A stretch of DNA of 64,000 bases from Chamaecrista fasciculata (GCA_003254925.1 QANZ01012086.1:5681-69680); one strand, 5' to 3'; positions 36,347-48,887 are shown, counted from the stretch's first letter. The notes: generated from the sequence alone by a model not told the origin. Translations and numbers: made by a program.

Positions 36347-36450
36347 CTTTTTTTTCCAATCTTTGTTTTATCACGAATTCCTTGCTCTTGAATCAACTAA
36401 GATTATGATGCACACATGTCAACTAATAACTTTTAACGAATAGTATTATG
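34530..36450. other. Intergenic DNA with worn repeat ends and an AT microsatellite
   Basis: 35440-35590 (AACTCAGGGGTGTTTATGC) and 35940-36125 (GGGACCAATTCGC, GGGTACCAAACTGC) look like single ends of further inverted-repeat elements, without partners. About 36309-36344 is an uninterrupted AT dinucleotide run. No gene recognised. Confidence 0.4.
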
Positions 36451-36454
36451 GCAA

Positions 36455-36800
36455 AGTATGGCTAAAGTGAATTTTTGATCCCATAACTTTGGCAAAGGTC
36501 TCCCCGTTAGTTCCAAACTGATTTCATTCAATTTTTGCCCTTAAAAATGATCTGAGATACTGAGTTGAAGGATGACGTGACAAATATGGATCAAGTGGAT
36601 TTAACGGCAGATAATGGATGTAAATTAGTTTGGGACCAACGGTGAGACGTTTTCAAAAGTTATGGGACTAAAATTGTAACAAAAAAAATTATGGGACCAA
36701 ATTGAGACCTTTTTCAAAGTTATGAGATTAAAATTGAAAAAAAAAAGTTATGTGACTAAATTGAAACATTTAATAAAGTTACGAGACAAAAATTAAAAAA
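36455..36800. mobile_element. Decayed MULE of the 44679 family
   Basis: Begins GGCTAAAGTGAATTTTTGATC, contains the shared inner block (ACGGTGAGACGTTTTCAAAAG, CAAATATGGATCAAGTGG) and several CAAATTGAGACC-type modules. The left arm is shorter than the right. No target duplication is convincing. Confidence 0.6.
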
Positions 36801-39690
36801 AAAAATAGTTTAGCAAAAGAGAAAAAGCAAAGGTAAAAGGAAACTTACCCTCACGCACTTTCTTCCTTTTCGCTTCGCTGCAAGCAAATCAGAATTTGTC
36901 GCGTAAATTGTACACTTCGATCATTTTGTTTGCCAAACATGACCACACGCGTCGCAGAAGAAGATTTTTGTTTCCCAAAATTAATTCTATTATATGGGCA
37001 TTAAAATTTCAGTATGCTTTTTCTTGTGATATTTAAATGTCGATCGAGTATAAGTAACATATACATGTATATATTGATCTTCAACGGAGAAGGTCAATAA
37101 ATAAGATCATGAAAAATTTGTGGTTAATTATTAACTTTTAGATGAAAATCTCGCCATGTAAATTAAATATTAATTATTGCTATTAAATATCTTGATTCAA
37201 ACAAGAGTGTAAAAAACGAAGATTATTGTATAAACAAAATATAGTATATATTACATGCATGTTTGTACAAAGAAAGACAGGTGGGGGTCCCTATCAAAGA
37301 AGGCAAATTAATGGAGACTTCTTTAGTTAATATATATATGCATAAATAATATAGATGCCTAGTGAAAGGGGATTGCAAGCTAAGGCCTGCATATATATCA
37401 TATGGGACCTTTTAAAAAAGCATTAATAACATAAACTTAACCATCTTCCACCTATATGATGATAAAGCTACAATACCCAACTTCTATCTTCTCCTTCATC
37501 TTCAATATTTGATATATATAGCTACCTACCTAGCTAATTAAATAGTTGACCCTCCAAAACCAAATTTAATTCTTTTTTGATTAATTGGAGTTCAGGGTAC
37601 ATAACACAGCCAAATACGACTCAAATAATGGCTTCACCTCCCTTTTTAGCTCTAACTAAATAATGTGTATTGCTTGGAATCCTTGTTATTAGTTAGGGCC
37701 GGCCCTTCAGACTTTTCAATTATAAATCGTTATATATTCTCTATTCAATATTTGATTTGGTACCTTTAAAAGAAAGGGTCTTTAACCATGGGCAACCATA
37801 CAGAGTCTATTCAATATTTTATTTAGACTTGGTAGACTAGATAATTATTAATTAACCATGGGCAACCATACAGAGTCTATTAGGTATGTATTAGTTATCT
37901 GTTATATTATGTAGTCAATTATTTGATATTTGAAATTCAGAAACGCGACCCAGAAAAAATGGAGATGGAATTTTGATGCACCAAATCCAAAGGATGTAGT
38001 TTGTTTTGTTTTGTTATGGAGAACAACTGTTAAATGTGGAATTATGGAGGGATTGCTGCTTTTTCTCAGAAAGCACTTTTGCTTTAGCTTTCTATATTTC
38101 TAACTAAAACATTTATTAATTGCTTTAACAAATAATTAGTTAGTAAAAAGTTGACGTACGGGCTTAAACCTAAACCAAATGACATCATAATCCACAATTT
38201 TTTGTTTTTAATTTTCCATCATAATCGCTTGAAAAGGAAAGGAAGGAGAAGTGAAGAGAAAAGACAAGCTAAACGCAACAAACGATGATTATAGAAACAC
38301 CATGTTTTCCAACAAAAAAAGAAAAGAAAAGAAACACCATGTTGCACATCTTTTGAAGAAAAGAAAATTTATTGCCGATCCACATGGTATTCTTTTCAAA
38401 CCAATCAAAGTTGTCTTGGAGGGAATATGATGGATAATGATATAGAAAGTTTTTTAGTTGAGGTACCTTATTTTTTTTTATTGGATCTGTTTTTTTTTAT
38501 ATTGAGATTTATTTAATAAAATTTATTGTACAAATTTGAAATTTTAATATAAAAAAGAGAGATCTAATGAATAATGACAAAACAGAGAGTACCCCAATCA
38601 TATTTTTCCAAAATGAATAAGGAAAATACAATTCCGTATATGTTTTTGCTTAAATTAAATGGATGCATTCCAAACAGGAAAATTGAGAGCTACGAGCAGA
38701 CTCCAAAGTCCAAAATACGGACAAGGTAATAAATATTAAAATAGTTATTATTTATTTATTTATTTATTAAATTTATATTTAATTAATAAATTAATTTTAA
38801 ACCAATCAAAATATTTAATTTAATTTCAGAAATATTACTTTTTAAATTTTTAAATTCAAATTTAATTTATATCGTTTAATTCTTGTATTTATATAAAATT
38901 TTTACTTTTTACTTTTTACTTTTTAAGTTTATGTTAAATTTATATTTTTGAATTTTAAATTTAACTTAAAGATTAGATCATTGAAAATCAACACGTACTG
39001 TACTATTTTTTTCCTTTATTTTTTGAAAAGTATTTTCGTATTATTAAAAAATAAAATTTGACAGTTCCTTCACCTACTACAATAAGTCAATAATATTAAA
39101 AGTTAAATGAGAAATTGGAGGCAGTTGCACCGAGTGACGAAGGCGGCAAACTGTAAATGCGTTATGTGGGAGATATTAATTTCTCGTCTCACGAAATTCA
39201 CGAGATGACAAAGGAGCCCGTAGATTAGTATTTAATACAATCATTAGCAAAGAAGAAAATCCAAAAAAACTCGATTTATGAAGCTAATCACTCAAAGTAA
39301 ATTACAAGAAAGTGAAGAAAGTAAGAAAAACAGAATTTTATACCCACAGAGGCATAAACCGCCAATTTTAACATGAATCGAACCAAAATAAAGGTCCATC
39401 CTTTTCAGCCTCAGATGTCAAATGTCTTGTTATCATAAAGATCCATTTTTGGCACTTTTATAATTACACCAAGATAAACTCTCTTTCAATCCAAGTTTAA
39501 TCTGTTTCTGCGTTATCTTCAGACATCAGTCTAATGTCAGTGTCGCCCTGAAAATTTCGTCCTTCTTTGTCTCTCACTCACTTACTTACCTCGTCAATTC
39601 TTTCAAGTGGTAGTTGCCAAATCTTGGATTCAAACGAATTCTTTCTTCATTTGCGTATAACTGAATCCAAACATCCCAGAAGTAGAACCT
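36801..39690. other. Gene-free, AT-rich DNA upstream of the LRR pseudokinase
   Basis: A direct repeat AACCATGGGCAACCATACAG occurs at about 37785 and 37856. A TTTATTTATTTATT tract lies near 38750. The palindromic GGGCCGGCCC at about 37698 may be a worn hAT terminus. No gene recognised. Confidence 0.4.
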
Positions 39691-39697
39691 CCTAGAC

Positions 39698-39705
39698 TAT
39701 ATATT
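39698..39705 (+). promoter_or_regulatory. Possible TATA box of the LRR pseudokinase gene
   Basis: TATATATT about 140 bases before the start codon at 39840, a reasonable distance for a 110-base leader. Based on position and wording only. Confidence 0.4.
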
Positions 39706-39839
39706 CTTCATTCTAAGAGTTTCTTGTCTTTCATTTCTTTTTCTTTGGGATTCTGCTTTTCTTGGAAAGAGTCCGATTGCTGAATTCTTTTCTATTGGCT
39801 ATACTTAAAAAACAGAACTGAGTAAGACTTTCAGAGAAG

Positions 39840-42800
39840 ATGGCGTTATCTACTTCATTGCTGTTTCTCGGTCTGATTTTCACGGTCTCTATTGTGACTT
39901 GTGATACTGTACCCTCAAAAGAAGGTACGTTTTCTCTCACAGATCCTGGAGAAGTTGAAGAAAAGATCAAATTTGTTTGATCTTTCTTCTTTAGTTATTA
40001 ATGTGACGTATAAGTTCATTAAAAAAGGTGGTGGGTTTATCTGTTTTCTTTTAATTCACATTGTCTGTTCATTGAGTGCTATGATCCAGTCACCAAAATT
40101 TGTGTATGTGCACAGTTTGGGCGCTTACATCGTTCAAAGAGGCAGTGTATGAAGACCCGTATCTAGTTCTGTCAAACTGGAATGTGCTGGATTCAAATCC
40201 TTGTGACTGGTTTGGCGTTTCATGCACAATGGCTCAAGATCATGTCATCAAGCTGTAAGATACCATCACAACTTGTCTGCTTTTTAACATATGCTAATTC
40301 AAATCCTAATTGTACTGATTGGAATCCTTCTTTAATTTGCAGAAACATTTCCGGTTCATCTTTAAGGGGATTTCTCGCTCCAGAATTGGGAGAAATCACC
40401 TACTTGCAAGAACTGTATGTATGCCCTTAATTTGTTTATCATGTAGTTATGGAATATGAATATATGATGATTGAAGCCTGTTTCTGGTTCTTATTTCTGT
40501 AGGATTTTGCATGGGAATAACCTGATTGGAACAATTCCTAGAGAATTGGGCATGTTGAATTCTCTGAAGGTCTTGGATTTGGGGATGAATCAGTTATCCG
40601 GTCCAATTCCTCCGGATCTTGGAAACCTAGCACAAGTTGTGAAAATGTAAATAAACAAATTAATTCAATATGCTCCTAGTGAATTATAGAAAAATTATGG
40701 ACTCTCATTGTTCAACTGTATTTGTATATTCTTCTAGAAACCTGCAGTCCAATGGCTTGACTGGTAAGCTACCTCCAAGGCTTGGGAATTTGAAATGCCT
40801 TCAAGAGCTTCGGCTCAGCAGGAATAAGCTTCAAGGACCTGTTCCTGCTGGTGGCGTTTCCAATTTTTCTGCAAATAGGCAAGGAATGTGAGTTAAATGT
40901 ACTAATTATGTTTCTATATTTTGCTTAGGCCTGAAAGGGATTGTTATCAGCATTCATGATATTTTTTTTCTCGTCTGCTTATCAAAATTATTCTTTCTAT
41001 GGTTGCGTTTACAAATTCTAAGCCTCTCTTTTATGTCTGTTGTGGATAGTGATGGTCAAAATGGGCTAGTCATTAATCATTTGCTTGATCACAATTGATT
41101 TGATTTGAAAGGTTTATCATGTCTCTGTCATTTGGTTACCCATTTTAGCATAATGGCATCAAATATGGCATAAAATAACTTCTTACTGGTAATGCAAGTG
41201 CCATGGTGGCTGTAATGGTCATGGTTGGGAGACTTAGATTCCCTGCTGCAAGTATAAAACATAGTCTTGCTCAGCATTTAGAATAACATACCAAGTTACT
41301 TGAATTAAAGTTCTTTATTTTTTCAGGTATGTCTCAAATGTAAATTTAACTGGTCTCTGTCGTTCGTCTCGGTTAAAAGTTGCAGATTTTTCATATAACT
41401 ATTTTGTTGGTAACATACCCAGCTGCTTGGAGTATCTACCAAGGTATTTTTCCTATACTAATATCATATCAACATTGTGCTCAAACACAATATTTAGAAT
41501 ACATTTGATGTGTCATGCAGATCAAGCTTTCAAGGGAACTGCCTCCAGAGTAAGGAATTGAAACAGCGTTCTGCTGAGGAATGTGGTATGTAAGACATAC
41601 TTTCCTAGCATGTTAGATTTACAACATTCCATAAAATTAAAATTAATTTCATTCAGCGAAGTTGTAATGTGCTAACTCCTGACTTCAAAGTGGAGTGGCT
41701 TTTTTCTGGGTTCTCTTTACATTTTTCTGTGATAGTTACAAGTGCACAGTGAATTTTTTCAACCTCATCTTTACTTGTTGATAAAATCCTACCTTGAATT
41801 GTTCCTTGCTGATTTTCTACCTAATAATGTACTTTAATTTTATAGCTGGTGCTTCACCTGCAAAGAGCAGTCCTGTGGTCAATACAAAGAAGCGCCAGTC
41901 TGCCGATTCTGTTTCTGAGCATCATGGGACATCAAAACCTGCCTGGCTTCTGGCTTTAGAAGTAGTGACAGGAACCATGGTCGGTTCTCTTGTTCTTGTT
42001 TCTGTGCTTGTCACTCTTCAGCGGTGTAATAACAAATCATCACTCATTATGCCATGGAGAAAGTCTACAAGTCAGAAGGACCATATGGCAGTCTATATAG
42101 GTTTGGTTTCTTTACTTTCTACTGCCTCTGCCTAATAATTTTTTTTTTTAAAAAAAAATTCTAGAACTACTGTGTTCAACAACACAATTGGTAATACCAT
42201 TGTGCAGACTCTGAGTTGCTGAAGGATGTAAGGAGTTATAGCAGACAAGAACTTGAAGTGGCATGTGAGGACTTCAGCAACATCATCGGGTCCTCGCCAG
42301 ACAGTGTAGTCTACAAGGGCACTGTGAAAGGTGGGCCCGAGATTGCCGTGGTTTCCCTCTGCATTAAGGAGGAGCATTGGACAGGATATCTTGAGCTTTA
42401 TTTCCAGAGAGAGGTAATGGGAAATATTGCAAAGCCTATATAGCATGCAAGAATTGACAATACTTTTATTGTCAAGGTTGAATCATTATTAATGCTTTAA
42501 TTATTAATGCCATTTAGGTTGTAGAGTTGGCAAGGTTAAATCATGAGAATATAGGGAAACTACTGGGATACTGTAGAGAGAGCTCTCCATTTACAAGGAT
42601 GCTGGTTTTTGAGTATGCTTCAAACGGGACACTTTATGAACACTTGCATTGTAAGTCAAGGTTCTTATCTCCTTTCTGGGTATCTCATGTGTTTCATTTC
42701 CTCAAGTATGTAATATGACCATGCAGATGGAGAAGGATGCCAGTTATCCTGGACAAGGCGCATGAAAATAGTTATAGGCATCGCACATGGACTTAAGTAT

Positions 42801-43533
42801 CTACACGCAGAAGTTGACCCTCCATTCACTATATCTGAGTTAAATTCCAGTGCTGTATACCTTAGAGAAGATTTTTCCCCTGCGGTATGTCTGCAATTTC
42901 TTTCTAAACTTCTAGCTTATCTATTATGACTATGCCAGTTGATTGAGTCATTTCATGATTTTAATACCGAAATCTTGAATTCGCAGTTGCTTGATTTTGA
43001 AAGTTGGAAGACAATTCTGGAAAGGTCAGAGAAGAATTCTGATTCAGTTGGAAGCCAAGGTGCTGTTTGTGTTCTTCCAAATTCTCTAGAGGCACGCCGT
43101 CTTGATCCCAAAGAAAATGTATATGCTTTTGGCATACTTCTATTGGAGATAATCAGCGGTAGACCTCCATATTGCAAGAACAAAGGGACCTTGGTGGATT
43201 GGGTAAGAAATTTCCTGAAATTTCAATGTGATAGAACTTTCTGTTCTCAAGTTGTATTGTTAAACGTGCATAATCTGATCTGATGTACAGGCTAAGGAAT
43301 ATCTTGACATGCCAGAAGTGTCTAATGTAGTAGATCCAGAATTGAAACAATTTATAGATGATGACCTCAAATTAATATGTGAGGTAATTAAACTTTGTAT
43401 CAGTCCAGACCCCACCAAGCGTCCATCCATGCCAGAACTATGTAGTATGTTGGAGAACAAGATTGACACATCAATGAGCTTGGAGCTCAAGTCATCATCT
43501 TTGGCTTGGGCTGAACTTGCACTTTCATCATAG
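39840..43533 (+). CDS. LRR receptor-like pseudokinase (At1g63430-like)
   Basis: Thirteen coding exons with consistent phases: 39840-39924, 40116-40254, 40343-40414, 40503-40646, 40738-40887, 41327-41443, 41521-41585, 41846-42100, 42208-42413, 42518-42650, 42727-42884, 42987-43202, 43291-43533; 660 residues. Signal peptide residues 1-21 (MALSTSLLFLGLIFTVSIVT). LRR cap SNWNVLDSNPCDWFGVSC, then about four to five LRRs, a Ser/Pro-rich linker, a membrane helix near 290-315 (LEVVTGTMVGSLVLVSVLV) and a kinase-like domain to about residue 640. The catalytic loop has no HRD (VDPPFTISELNSSAVYL stands there) and DFG is replaced by DFES, so it should not phosphorylate; the APE/helix-F part (KENVYAFGILLLEIISGRPP) is kept. 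This is the normal state of this subfamily, presumably a co-receptor or scaffold at the plasma membrane. No break is seen. Confidence 0.93.
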
Positions 43534-44469
43534 ATTACTCAAAAGTCAAAACTAACATACGTACACTACACCAAAGATATACACCACTAATACTTTTCTT
43601 ACTATCTTGATCTTCTTTTCCTCTTTTCTCTGTGTTTTCCCTGTTGTTGTAAATGAGTCCTCAATCAGGGAACGTTGTATAGCACTGGAAAATTAGTTGA
43701 AGAGGTACACTAACTAGTGTTTACCTTTGTATTATATCGAGCATTTTAATGAGGATTGGGAAATTAGCAATGGGATGGGGGAAATTACACTACATACCAA
43801 ACCAGTGTTACAATATAGGAATGGTTTGAGATGTTTCATACTTTCATGGCCGTAGACTTGCAGTTTTGGCTTCCATATCAATTTAGAAAATACTTCTAAC
43901 TTCTTCATTACTTGTACGAGTGATATTTGGTATACAGTATAAAATTGAATAAAATATTTTTGTAAATATGGTGCATTGGTCTTTTTGACATGATTATTCT
44001 GTTTAGCGTTTCCATCATAAATTAAGGATGTTTTTAACAGTTGAATTTACCGTATGTCACCTTTATTTTATATATACCATCCACCTTAGAAAAGAAAGAA
44101 AGAAAAGGAAACTAAATGGGAAAATACATATATAATAGCAGATTTCATCCCCGTTTCAGCAATCAGCGGCTAATATTACAGAAATAGCACGGTTAAGTGA
44201 AAAACCAAGTGGTGTTAGATTGGCATGAAGAAAGCGTCCGAGACATGAATTTCCTCCTACAGAAAAGCAACCTTACCAATGAAATGATGGATGTATGGCT
44301 CTTCAAACTAAAAAAAGAGCACTGAAAAAACTAGTACATGCCGTGTGGATTAGCTGTTGAATAATCCAGGCTATGATATAAGCAAATAACAAGATAAATT
44401 AGCCCCCAAACTCAGAATACAATTTATGATTTTTTTGTATGTTGGTGGTGTGATGAGGGTGTTCGATTA
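43534..44469. other. Convergent 3' regions of the pseudokinase and ADF genes
   Basis: Contains the untranslated ends of the two convergent genes. No other feature recognised. Confidence 0.45.
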
Positions 44470-45644
44470 TTAGATGGCTCGATCTTTCACAATGTCCATG
44501 CTCATCTCACTCGGATCTGTTGCTTGCAGTTCGAATTGTATGCCGTCAAGTTCTCTCTTGAATCTGTCCTTAGAACTTGCATACACCATTTTCATCCTCA
44601 CCTTGGATGTGTCTGGTGACCTGACATGATTCATTCAGACTCACTCTCAGTATTATTAGAAGACGGTCATAAAATTAAGGCTAAAGTGCACTTTTGGTCC
44701 CATAACTTTGGCAAAGATCTCATAAATTTTTTTGTTGCAATTGTGGTCTCATAATTTTGGCAAAGGTCTCAATTTGGTTCCATAACTTTTTTTGTTGCAA
44801 TTTGAGTCCCATAACTTTTGAAAACGTCTCACCGTTGGTCCAAGCTAATTTTCATCCATTATGTGTCGTTAAATCCACTTCGCCCATATTTGTCACATCA
44901 TCATTCAACTTAGTATGTCAAATCATCTTGGGACCAACGGTGAGATGTTTTCAAAAGTTGATCTGACATACTGAGTTGAATGATGATGTGGCAAATATGG
45001 GTGAAGTGGATTTAACGACAGATAATTGATGAAAATCAGCTTGGGACCAACGGTGAGACGTTTTCAAAAGTTATGTGACCAAAATTGCAACAAAAAAAGT
45101 TATGGGACCAAATTGAGACCTTTGCCAAAGTTATGGGACCAAAATTATAACAAAAAAAGTTATGGAACCAAATTGAGACCTTTGCCAAAGTTATGGGACC
45201 AAAAGTGCACTTTGGCCTAAAATTAATTAGTTTATTATATCCAAAAATTAAAAAAAAAAAATACCATGCAATGAAGAAAATCTTGCTTTTCTGGACATTC
45301 TCTTCGGTTGTGAAATCAAAATCATAGACGGCATAGCGACACTCATCAGCTGGCAAACTGGCCGTGAAGTCATCGTAGCTTTCAGTCGGGCCTCCTAATT
45401 TATCGACTACCACTTTCTGTTCGTCAATTTTGAACACTATGAATCGATAGGTCCTCTTCGCTTTTAACTCTTGGAACCTCAATTTGCACTCATCGCCTAC
45501 ATACATTCCCGACGCTGCGTTTGCCTGTTTCAATCAATAGTTTTCATTTAATTAGAATTTGTGTTATGCATTGAGCTCATCATCTTACGTTTCAATCATA
45601 ATGATCATATTCATAAACGATAGAAAAGAAAGCATATGTACCAT
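44470..45644 (-). CDS. ADF: Actin-depolymerizing factor (ADF/cofilin)
   Basis: Three exons on the minus strand: 45644-45642 (only the ATG), 45524-45265 and 44620-44470, giving 137 residues. An intron straight after the ATG and a split Trp codon (FFIA-W-SPDTSKV) are standard for plant ADF genes. The protein reads [75 protein letters not shown] and ends MDIVKDRAI. Ser6 (regulatory phosphorylation site), the long actin-binding helix ([18 protein letters not shown]) and the C-terminal strand are all present. It severs and depolymerises actin filaments in the cytoplasm. Its second intron is 644 bases, of which 539 are a Mutator-like element; without it the intron would be about 105 bases. Complete and probably functional. 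Confidence 0.95.
44679..45217. mobile_element. Mutator-like element in intron 2 of ADF
   Basis: The ends are GGCTAAAGTGCACTTTTGG and CCAAAAGTGCACTTTGGCC (near-perfect complements) and the flanks are exactly TAAAATTAA (44670-44678, 45218-45226). Each arm contains repeats of TTTGGTCCCATAACTTT and CAAAGGTCTCAATT; the centre is a palindromic block (ACGTCTCACCGTTGGTCC and its complement). The arms can pair over most of the element, so an ADF pre-mRNA would contain a long hairpin. The ADF splice sites are untouched. Confidence 0.85.
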
Positions 45645-45649
45645 GTTGC

Positions 45650-46022
45650 CAGCAATGAGGAAGAAGCGCCCTGCGAAATGTGAATGAAATTGAAGAAAGG
45701 AAAGGGAGCAAGTAGAGAATGGGATTTGGGCGCAAAAGACTCAATGAAAACTATGGACACAAAATAACAATTCAGAGATCCTTGTTTTCAGGAGCCATGA
45801 GAGGTGAAACTTTGTGAACCAACAGATAGTGGTTGAAAAGTATAAGTTGAAGAAGTTGAGCGAGAAATTAAAGGAGCATGTATGAACCTTTCTATTTTAC
45901 GTACATTTATATTTTTCCCTTATTTTAAAACTGATCTTTATCCTACCAAATTATGAACAATATACAGGTATTTCTTACTTGCCTCCTATTCTTAGCTCTT
46001 ACAATTACAAATGTGTGATTGT
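45650..46022 (-). promoter_or_regulatory. Leader and promoter region of the ADF gene
   Basis: Lies between the ADF start codon and the Pack-MULE at 46032. No TATA box is unambiguous. The mobile element therefore limits the native ADF promoter to under 400 bases. Confidence 0.4.
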
Positions 46023-46031
46023 TTAATATAA

Positions 46032-46800
46032 GGCTTAAGTGCACTTTTGGTCCCATAACTATGACAAAGGTTTCATTTTGGTCCCATAACTTTTTTTGTT
46101 GCAATTTTGGTCCCATAACTTCTCAAAAGGTTCCACCGTTAGTCCTTTGGTGAATTTCATCCATATTTAGCCATTAAGTATGACGTGGCATAGTGACTAG
46201 GATCATGATGTGGCAAAATAAGATGAAATGGACTGAAATAGGATTTATATGCAACATATTAAAACTTATCTATACCCAACCACAATATATACAAAGAGTG
46301 GTACTTCCTCTTCCTCGTCAGCCCAACGGGACTTCCTCTTCCTTGTTCCGCTTCCCGATTTGCCGTCGTCGCCGCTTTGGTCGTTTGACTCTGGTTGAGG
46401 ATCCCATCGACTTCGTCGGTGCCTTTTGCTTGAAGTCTCTTCTTCCCCACCAGATTGGTCCCTGTCAGTACGACTCTTTGTATATATGGTGGTTGGGTAT
46501 AGATACGTTTTAATATGTTGCATTTAGTTCCTATTTCAGTCCGCTTCATCTTATTTTGCCACATCATGATCCTAGTTACTATGCCACGTCATTCTTAACG
46601 GCTAAATATGGATGGAATTCACCAAGGGACTAACGATGAAACCTTTTGAGAAGTTATGGGACCAAAATTGAAACAAAAAAAGTTATGGGACTAAAATGAA
46701 ACCTTTGTCATAGTTATGGGACCAAAATTGCAACAAAAAAAGTTATGGGACCAAAATGAAACCTTTGTCATAGTTGTGGGACCAAAAGTGCACTTAAGCC
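46032..46800. mobile_element. Pack-MULE carrying a splicing factor 1 exon fragment
   Basis: Ends GGCTTAAGTGCACTTTTGG and CCAAAAGTGCACTTAAGCC are perfect complements over 19 bases. Flanks are identical 9-base TTAATATAA (46023-46031, 46801-46809). Arms of roughly 200 bases or more carry TTTGGTCCCATAACT modules. Between the arms is GC-richer DNA coding for a host protein fragment. No transposase. It sits about 390 bases before the ADF start codon and 153 bases beyond the serine racemase stop codon. Confidence 0.87.
46305..46466 (-). pseudogene. Captured N-terminal fragment of SF1 / branchpoint-bridging protein
   Basis: The minus-strand frame reads [32 protein letters not shown] and [12 protein letters not shown]. 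Two SRW motifs, SRWDPQPES and KRKSRWAD, close together are the hallmark of the N-terminus of plant SF1/BBP, which binds U2AF65 through a UHM-ligand motif and recognises the intron branch point. In the intact protein SRWADDEP is followed by IQLPDFM; here it runs into the element arm. Only about 54 residues are present and there is no start codon of its own in context. It shares its strand with the serine racemase gene just upstream in transcription, so read-through could make it part of that 3' untranslated region. Confidence 0.8.
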
Positions 46801-46953
46801 TTAATATAATGATCAGATATAAGAAAATAAAAAAGAAATAGATAGATTGTAGGTTATGTTCAATTATCAAATTTTTACACCATTGGCAACACTAAAAAAA
46901 TACGAAGTACGTAACTGAAGTTCACAAAGGCTATAAATAAATGAAGTTCATTT

Positions 46954-48887
46954 TCATTTGCTGAAAGAATTCCAAAGCATGCCCAAATCAACATTGCCAC
47001 CCGAAATTACAATTCCTATATGTTTGCAATCTTTCCAAGCAGGATTTTTCTGGAAAGCATCCGATAGAACAGCAGCAAGGCCAATTGCTCCACTTGGTTC
47101 TACAACGACCTTAAGAATCTCAAAGCACAGTTTCATGGCTTTTATTATTTCACTGTCTTCCACAGTTATAATTTCTTCAACAAGATCTCGTACTACAGGC
47201 CTGATTCATGGTGACATGTGCATGGAAAATACAAGCAAATTAATCATATGTAATAGAAAATTATGTTGAATTCACGAGGGAAGTAAATAAGATCAAAATC
47301 AACACCATAAAAATGCATCTTAAAAAGAAAAATACTCATATACTAAGTCAAACAAAATGGAACCCAAAACCTTATTTTCAGTGTATAATTTTGATTATTA
47401 GAGATTTATCTTCACCAGGTAAATTCTCCAAGAAAAGCTCGAAGCCCATCAGCTATAGTATTGGTCTCAGGCAGTGTAATTATCCTCCCAGCTGCTTTAG
47501 ATTGTGCAGCATCATCAGCCCCTTTAGGTTCAGCAGCCAAAATACGTATAGCAGGATTGATGGACTTGGCAGCCAATGCCACTCCTGATATTAGACCGCC
47601 ACCTGCAGTTCTCTCTTGTCAGAAAAATACGAAGCAGATCATGAAATTAATGCACAAAGCGAAGTACTAAATTGCCAACTTGGCAGCAAAAAGTGCACAA
47701 ACCACTTATTGGAACTACTAGTGTGTCTATTTGTGGAGCTTGTTCCAGAAACTCCAATGATATGGTACCCTGGCCACTGCAAGAACAAGCATGAATATTA
47801 GAGTGCCAAAAAAAAAGGAATAACAAAACTCCAAATTATCCCCATAGCATATGCATAAATTCTACTTCAAGTTTTTGAAATTGCACAAAACAGGCATTGC
47901 TGTAATGCCAAATATCTCGTAGCTTAGCAATCAACTTGGAACTAAAAATAGCAAAGAAAGGTACTAAGAAGAAAAGAAAAGAATATAATCAGAAGTCTGT
48001 GTTATGTGATTATGAACTTCAATCATTGATATTAACCCATCATGTACCTCAAAATGCGTCCATCATTATATGGATGTATAAAGATAGCACCAGTTTCTTG
48101 CCACACTTTGTTTGCAACTTCCTCCCTGGACTGAACAGAGGCCTCGGACCATATAATCTGACCACCATAACGCTTTACGTTCTCAACCTTGCAAGTTGGG
48201 GCATTTTTTGGAATAACAATATATGCAGGGACCCCCCTTAGCTTTGCTGCCAAAGCCAATGCTGCAGCATGGTTACCACTAATTTTGGAGAACACGATTA
48301 TGAGGAGTCAGGACTTCACAAAATAAAACATGATAACATATCAGCATCTGAAACAACTGAATATAGCAAACCTGCTGTGTGTTACAACTCCTTTGGATGC
48401 ATCATCATCACCAAGAGAGAAAACAGCATTGCTGGCACCTCTAAATTTGAATGCACCACTGATAGCCATAAAAAAACATAGAAGTAAAAGGAAGTGAACT
48501 GATGCAATTTGTTCTTTTCTTTCTTGGTTAGAACACATAATGGAATGTAGAGTACAAGAATAACAACCCCCCAAAAAAAAGAATTGTTGAAAAAATCATC
48601 CTTGAATGACACATTGGCTCATAATGGAGTACAAAGTACAAGAATAACACCCAAAAAAAGTGGGAAATATCATCCTTAAACTATTTAATTCATCACAACT
48701 TAATTTCTCACCCCTTCTGGAAACATTCACATTTAAAGTACAGTTGCCTTCCTGATATAGCATTCAGAGATTCAGAGGACAGAACTGGTGTTTTATGAAC
48801 CAATGATTTTATTCGGGCATGTGCTTCCTTTATGGAGGAAATATCAGCAGCATATTTTTCCTTTCCCCTTTGGCTCTCTGCTTCCAT
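46954..48887 (-). CDS. SR: Serine racemase (fold-type II PLP enzyme)
   Basis: Six coding exons on the minus strand: 48887-48712, 48458-48372, 48278-48048, 47776-47703, 47602-47416, 47200-46954; about 333 residues, the normal length. Start MEAESQRGKEKYAADISS at an ATG directly after an acceptor. The PLP lysine lies in GGAFKFRGASNAVFSLGDD, the substrate loop is SSGNHAAALALAAKLRG, the phosphate-binding glycine loop is SGGGLISGVALAAKS. The C-terminal part VVEPSGAIGLAAVLSDAFQ completes the fold. The family interconverts L- and D-serine and also dehydrates serine to pyruvate; divalent cation and ATP sites are known in homologues. The donor after exon 4 was chosen to restore the SGGGL loop. Upstream exon 49566-49703 is probably leader. 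The gene is complete. Confidence 0.93.

Noticed and set aside
44757-45220. Open frames with repeated [13 protein letters not shown]-like peptides
   Set aside because: They are translations of the tandem GGTCCCAT modules in MULE arms, not proteins.
46193-46513. Plus-strand frame across the Pack-MULE
   Set aside because: The opposite frame gives the recognisable SF1 SRW motifs; the plus frame has no family resemblance.
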